Assembly (NCBI GenBank): GCA_964457225.1
Contig: CAYWEM010000013.1
Span: 14,970 to 78,969 of the forward strand
Reading direction: 5' to 3'
Origin: CAYWEM01 sp964457225
Lineage (GTDB): Bacteria > Acidobacteriota > Aminicenantia > UBA2199
DNA: 64,000 nucleotides
In this document: in pieces, positions 60,319-64,000 of the stretch
How the letters are laid out: every line of letters starts with the position of its first letter
How positions within the stretch are numbered: position 1 is the stretch's first letter
Made by a program: the position numbers and the translations under genes
The notes under the pieces: generated by a model
Told to the model about the DNA's origin: nothing
The model's input: the letters and a program-made list of their open reading frames with translations, nothing else
The model's database searches: none

Positions 60319-63300
60319 ATGAAAACAAAGAGAATAATCCTGGCCCTGGCGGCCCTGTCCGGCCTGGTTCTTCTGCTCAACGCCTGGGACGACGAACAGG
60401 TCATCGCCAGCGGAGTCAGCTCGGTCATACTCAAGCCCAACATCATGTTCCTGCTGGACAATTCCGGTTCGATGAACGAAACCATCTTTCACCCCGATTA
60501 CGATGAATTCACCACTTATTCCGGGACACTTGAAAGGACCGGTGCTCCGGGAACCTGGTGGAATTTTACCACTGGATATGTACTGGGCGTGAACCGCAAT
60601 TTCACCGCCCCTTATGTAACCACCTTCACTCGTTACGTGGCCGGCGGTACCGCTTATTCCACCAGTGATTCCGGGCGGATTGAGCGGACAATTAACTTGT
60701 TCGCCCTGCCCTGGGGGCCGACGCCCAACAACAGCAAGCCCCAGGTGCGCTACAGTGAAAACTACCTGAAGTGGTTTTTCCTGCACGCCAGCGATCAGCA
60801 GCGGTCCGAGGTCAACCACTTCCACCGTTACGGCAAGTGGCCCTGGGAAGCGAATCCCCTGGTCACCGACATCAACCGCATCGTCCGCATCCGGGTGGCC
60901 AGCGAGGCCATGAAGGAGGTATTCGTGAATTACTGGGCCGTCTACAATAGCGAGATCGCCCAGTACGGCAATTCAAACGTCGATCCTCCGCGCATGGGGG
61001 TCTCCTATTTCAAGGCCAACACTTCCGGAGACAGCCACACAGCCGACCAGGGTGCGGTGACCGAAACGGCCTGTCATGACAATGCCTCGCTTAACACCTT
61101 CGTGGGCAGTTCCGGCACCCTGTCCGAATCGAAGTTCTTCGGAGCCACCAACACGCCGCTGGCTGAGAGCCTGGCCACGGTCTATACCTATTTCAGGTAC
61201 TCGGAGAAGATGACCACTCCGAAGAATTTTCCGATCCAGTATCTATACCCCTTCGACCATCCCTCGGCCTACAAACTAAACATGAATTTCGGCCAGCAGG
61301 CCATCCAGCACTGGTGTCAGATGAACTTCGTGGTTTTGGTCACCGACGGTCTGCCCACCCAGGACAGTTACCTGACTCAACTGCCTTCGGGATCGTTTTT
61401 TAACACCTCGGACAACGGCATTGCCCCCTGGGGTCCGCCGGCCGCGGACAACGATCCCGACAGCCTGCTGGACGACGTGGCTTATTACATGTACAACAAT
61501 GATGTTTTCCCGGATGATGAATTACAGGGCCAGCTTACCCAGGCGAATTTTGATCGGGTGGTCCAGCAGCAGCAGCGGGTCTTTACTTACGTAGTCGGCT
61601 TCAACATCGACCACCCCCTGCTGGAAAAAACGGCCCGGCACGGGGGAGGGGAGTATTACACGGCCCGGGACAAGGACGATCTGGTTGAAGCCCTGTACAA
61701 GATCATGGGCTCCATCGACGAGAAAGTCAACGCCTTCGCCGCCTTCGCCGCGCCCAAGTACTCATTCACCCACGGCCGCCGCGGTTACGTGGCTACCTTC
61801 ATCCCGCGCAACTACCGTTCCCTCTGGGACGGTTACCTGAAGTGCTACTTGCTGGACGATGACGGCAACTTCCCGACTGACCTGGAAAACCCCTATGCCA
61901 CGGTGGAAGTGGACGGCCAGCAGGTGGTCTCCCTGCAGTGGGACGCGGCCCAGAAGCTGAATGCCCGTGATGCGGCCGACCGGGAGATATTCACCGCCGC
62001 CGGAGGCGTGTTCCTCGATTTCAACCAGGCCAACATCACTCCGGAAATGCTCGGCCTGCAGGCCGAACCAGACCCTGAAATACTGCGTGACCAGGTGGTC
62101 GATTTCACCCGCGGTATCAACACTTACCAGCCGCCGGCCAAGCTGGGCGACATCTTCCACTTCAACCCCATCGTGGTCTCCGCGCCCCTGAAGTGGCGTT
62201 CCTTCTTCGACGAATCCTACAATTCCTTCTTCAACGAATACAAGGACCGGCGCGAGGTGGTTTACGCCGGCACCAACGCCGGCATGCTGCACTGCTTCGA
62301 TGTCGAGACCGGTAATGAAGTCTGGGCCTTCGTCCCGCCCAGCCTGCTGGGTAAACTGAAAATCCCGGCCCTGAACCCGGAGGACGGCAGCAAGCACGAG
62401 TACTTCGTGGACGGCAAGGCCATGGTGCGTGATATCAAGGTGGCCAATTTCGGCGACCACCGCGACTGGCGCACCGTGCTGATTTTCGGACTGGGCACCG
62501 GCGGCCGGGCCTATTACGCCCTGGACATCACCGACCCGGATAACCCGGTCTTTCTCTGGGAATTCACCCATGCCTACCTGGGCTTCACCGAGGCCCGGCC
62601 GGTGATCGCCGATTTCGCCAGTGACGGCTCTTCACCCTTCCCCGGCGTGGTGCTGGCCGGCGGCTACAACCCGACCGAAGTGCCGGCCAACCAGGCCCAT
62701 GCCGACCGTTACGAGGGTAAGGGCTTTTTCGTGGTCAACGCCTATACCGGGGCCCTGGTCAAGGAATTCATCTACGGTCCGGGAGTAACCAACACCCAGG
62801 CCGGCTCTGTCTACACCCACACTAATCCCGGTTTTCTCTACGCCTTCACCGCCGCGCCGCTGCTGCTCGACCGCAACAACGACGGCCTGGTGGACCAGAT
62901 GTACTTCTACGAGAGCGGGCACCCGACCGCGGCCGGCCAGGGCGGACGTATCTGGCGGGTCAGCGCCATGGGCGCGCCCGGCAACTGGCAGCCGACCAAG
63001 ATCTACCAGGCTCCGGACGGCCAGGTCATGCACCTGACCGGCACCAGCGGCTACGATGAACAGTACCGGCTCTGGCTGTTCACCGGCACCGGCCGGCGGG
63101 CCAAGCCCAACGACATACTCAACAGCACCGGCCAGATGATAGCCCTGATGGACAACAACATCTCCACCACGGTGACCAACGCCGACCTGGTAAACATCAC
63201 CAGTATCATCAGCGACCCGCCCGAAGAGGGTGAGAAAGAGGATTTCAGCCTGTCCGGCAAGCAGGGTTTCTACTTCGAATTCATCAACAAGACCGGTGAA

Positions 63301-63636
63301 ATCATGTTCGAACCCACCCCGCTGTTCATCAATTCCACCCTGTATTTCAACACTTACGCCCCGGTTGAATTGCGGACCATAAACAATCCCTGTACCGCCC
63401 TGGGCGGCCAGTACGTCTACCAACTGAAGATATCGGCCAGCGGGGCGGCTGTCGCCGTCAGCGCGGTGGTGGTCGAGCCGGGCAAGATCCTGGGTTACGG
63501 CGCCCTGGCCGGCGGCAAGTACAAGATATACTTCGGCGAGGGTGAACTGGGCGGCTCCACCATCAAGGACCAGGAGACCCTGACCCTGGAGAACATCTTC
63601 GGCAACATCCTCTGGCAGGAAAACAAGCGCGACTGA
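60319..63636 (+). CDS. pilY1: PilY1-like type IV pilus tip adhesin/assembly factor
   Basis: 1105 residues, signal peptide at 1-22. Near residue 46 lies FLLDNSGSM, a von Willebrand A metal-ion site (DxSxS); the vWA region runs to about 470. The C-terminal half (from about 590) is the PilY1 beta-propeller, with REVVYAGTNAGMLHCFD and a calcium loop DRNNDGLVDQM near 853-863, as in the Pseudomonas protein where calcium controls retraction. The gene is GC-rich at third positions by eye. It ends the minor pilin operon; no major pilin or motor gene is in the window. Confidence 0.9.
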   Translation: MKTKRIILALAALSGLVLLLNAWDDEQVIASGVSSVILKPNIMFLLDNSGSMNETIFHPDYDEFTTYSGTLERTGAPGTWWNFTTGYVLGVNRNFTAPYVTTFTRYVAGGTAYSTSDSGRIERTINLFALPWGPTPNNSKPQVRYSENYLKWFFLHASDQQRSEVNHFHRYGKWPWEANPLVTDINRIVRIRVASEAMKEVFVNYWAVYNSEIAQYGNSNVDPPRMGVSYFKANTSGDSHTADQGAVTETACHDNASLNTFVGSSGTLSESKFFGATNTPLAESLATVYTYFRYSEKMTTPKNFPIQYLYPFDHPSAYKLNMNFGQQAIQHWCQMNFVVLVTDGLPTQDSYLTQLPSGSFFNTSDNGIAPWGPPAADNDPDSLLDDVAYYMYNNDVFPDDELQGQLTQANFDRVVQQQQRVFTYVVGFNIDHPLLEKTARHGGGEYYTARDKDDLVEALYKIMGSIDEKVNAFAAFAAPKYSFTHGRRGYVATFIPRNYRSLWDGYLKCYLLDDDGNFPTDLENPYATVEVDGQQVVSLQWDAAQKLNARDAADREIFTAAGGVFLDFNQANITPEMLGLQAEPDPEILRDQVVDFTRGINTYQPPAKLGDIFHFNPIVVSAPLKWRSFFDESYNSFFNEYKDRREVVYAGTNAGMLHCFDVETGNEVWAFVPPSLLGKLKIPALNPEDGSKHEYFVDGKAMVRDIKVANFGDHRDWRTVLIFGLGTGGRAYYALDITDPDNPVFLWEFTHAYLGFTEARPVIADFASDGSSPFPGVVLAGGYNPTEVPANQAHADRYEGKGFFVVNAYTGALVKEFIYGPGVTNTQAGSVYTHTNPGFLYAFTAAPLLLDRNNDGLVDQMYFYESGHPTAAGQGGRIWRVSAMGAPGNWQPTKIYQAPDGQVMHLTGTSGYDEQYRLWLFTGTGRRAKPNDILNSTGQMIALMDNNISTTVTNADLVNITSIISDPPEEGEKEDFSLSGKQGFYFEFINKTGEIMFEPTPLFINSTLYFNTYAPVELRTINNPCTALGGQYVYQLKISASGAAVAVSAVVVEPGKILGYGALAGGKYKIYFGEGELGGSTIKDQETLTLENIFGNILWQENKRD

Positions 63637-63647
63637 GCAAAACAAAT

Positions 63648-63936
63648 GCAGGGGCGAGGTTTCCTTGCCCCGGGTTTGCAAATCCGGGCGGGGAGACCCC
63701 GCCCCTACATGATAACGCGTGGGGTTATAATCAACCGTCCCCGTGATATTTTGTAGGGGCGAGGTTTCCTCGCCCCGATTACATCCACCCCGGATGTATT
63801 GTTGACGTGATTATTCCCCCGGGCGGGGAGACCCCGCCCCTACATGGTGACGCGGGGTTATTGCAAATAGTCCGTAGGGGCCGGGTTACCCGGCCCCGCC
63901 AATATAGCCCCGTAGGGGCGAGGTTTCCTCGCCCCC
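63648..63936. repeat. Cluster of six palindromic GTAGGGGCG repeats
   Basis: Six imperfect hairpin units lie in 290 bp after pilY1. Forward copies: 63651-63671 (stem GGGGCGAGG, one mismatch), 63756-63776 and 63915-63935 (perfect GGGGCGAGG/CCTCGCCCC, loop TTT) and 63877-63897 (GGGGCCGGG/CCCGGCCCC, loop TTA). Reverse copies: 63686-63708 and 63821-63843 (GGGCGGGG/CCCCGCCC, loop AGA). The two reverse copies lie in a near-exact 45 bp duplication (63684-63728 and 63819-63862). Most copies are preceded by GTA in their own orientation. Stem bases change in pairs, so the hairpin and not the sequence appears to be kept. The rest of 63637-64000 shows no gene. Confidence 0.88.
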
Positions 63937-64000
63937 GAATATACATAGTCGATACTGAAAAAGTCCATCCTTAAGCCCAGGTAGGCGATATAGGCAAAAG

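Noticed and set aside
63648..63936. CRISPR array
   Set aside because: Units are palindromes in both orientations with irregular spacing and no unique spacers of constant length; no cas genes nearby.
1..64000. Prophage, insertion sequence or toxin-antitoxin system
   Set aside because: No integrase, transposase, structural phage protein or toxin pair motif was recognised anywhere in the window.

Overview
The window reads as chromosomal DNA from an uncultured bacterium with an outer membrane. The envelope evidence is a TonB-dependent receptor, an LptC/OstA-like protein, a lipobox protein, a kinase ending in a TonB C-terminal domain and type IV pilus minor components. DNA is moderately GC-rich and almost wholly coding, with start/stop overlaps (ATGA, TGATG, TTGA) and TTG/GTG starts. 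Abundant secreted peptidases (S9, M28, M14, S55-like), spermidine-synthase-like membrane proteins, GT-C glycosyltransferases and HEAT- or TonB-fused Ser/Thr kinases fit an Acidobacteriota/Aminicenantota-like lineage. That is inference only: no rRNA or tRNA gene was found.

Layout. 0-5 kb: secreted S9 peptidase, coaX, an unknown protein and a membrane metallophosphoesterase. 5-10.2 kb (minus): a DUF2723 glycosyltransferase, an AlaX-type editing protein and a membrane spermidine-synthase-like protein, divergent from a paralogue at 10.6 kb. 13-20 kb: two GT-C-type membrane proteins and a sulfatase-fold phospho/sulfo-transferase, probably surface glycan work. 19.8-26.8 kb: DUF362, LptC/OstA-like, S55-like peptidase and beta-propeller protein. 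26.8-33.5 kb: fumarase beta subunit, sucC, sucD, two unknown proteins, HEAT-repeat kinase, small membrane protein and AI-2E/PerM family protein. 33.5-39.8 kb: M28 peptidase, CpxP-like protein and a tandem M14 pair whose first member has lost its zinc ligands. 39.8-50.3 kb (mostly minus): purM, SprA-like protease, TonB receptor, then a tight operon purF, DUF4388 protein, a 19-22 residue membrane peptide, miaA, hflX and a TPR lipoprotein. 50.4-57.7 kb: membrane protein, NUDIX-acyltransferase fusion, pseudo-receiver/kinase/TonB fusion, coiled-coil protein, folC and a membrane protein. 57.8-63.6 kb: a minor pilin operon (GspH/FimT-like, PilV-like, PilW, PilX, PilY1) behind a good sigma-54 promoter. 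63.65-63.94 kb: six palindromic repeats.

The most useful observations are: the dead/live M14 pair; the two unusual fusions near 51-55 kb; promoters placed so that transcription should start on the A of the start codon (purF, its divergent neighbour and the SprA-like gene), implying leaderless mRNAs; the sigma-54 element ahead of the pilin operon; and the palindrome family whose stems vary in a compensatory way. Promoters, repeats and residue positions were read directly by eye; family names come from motif recognition without any database search.
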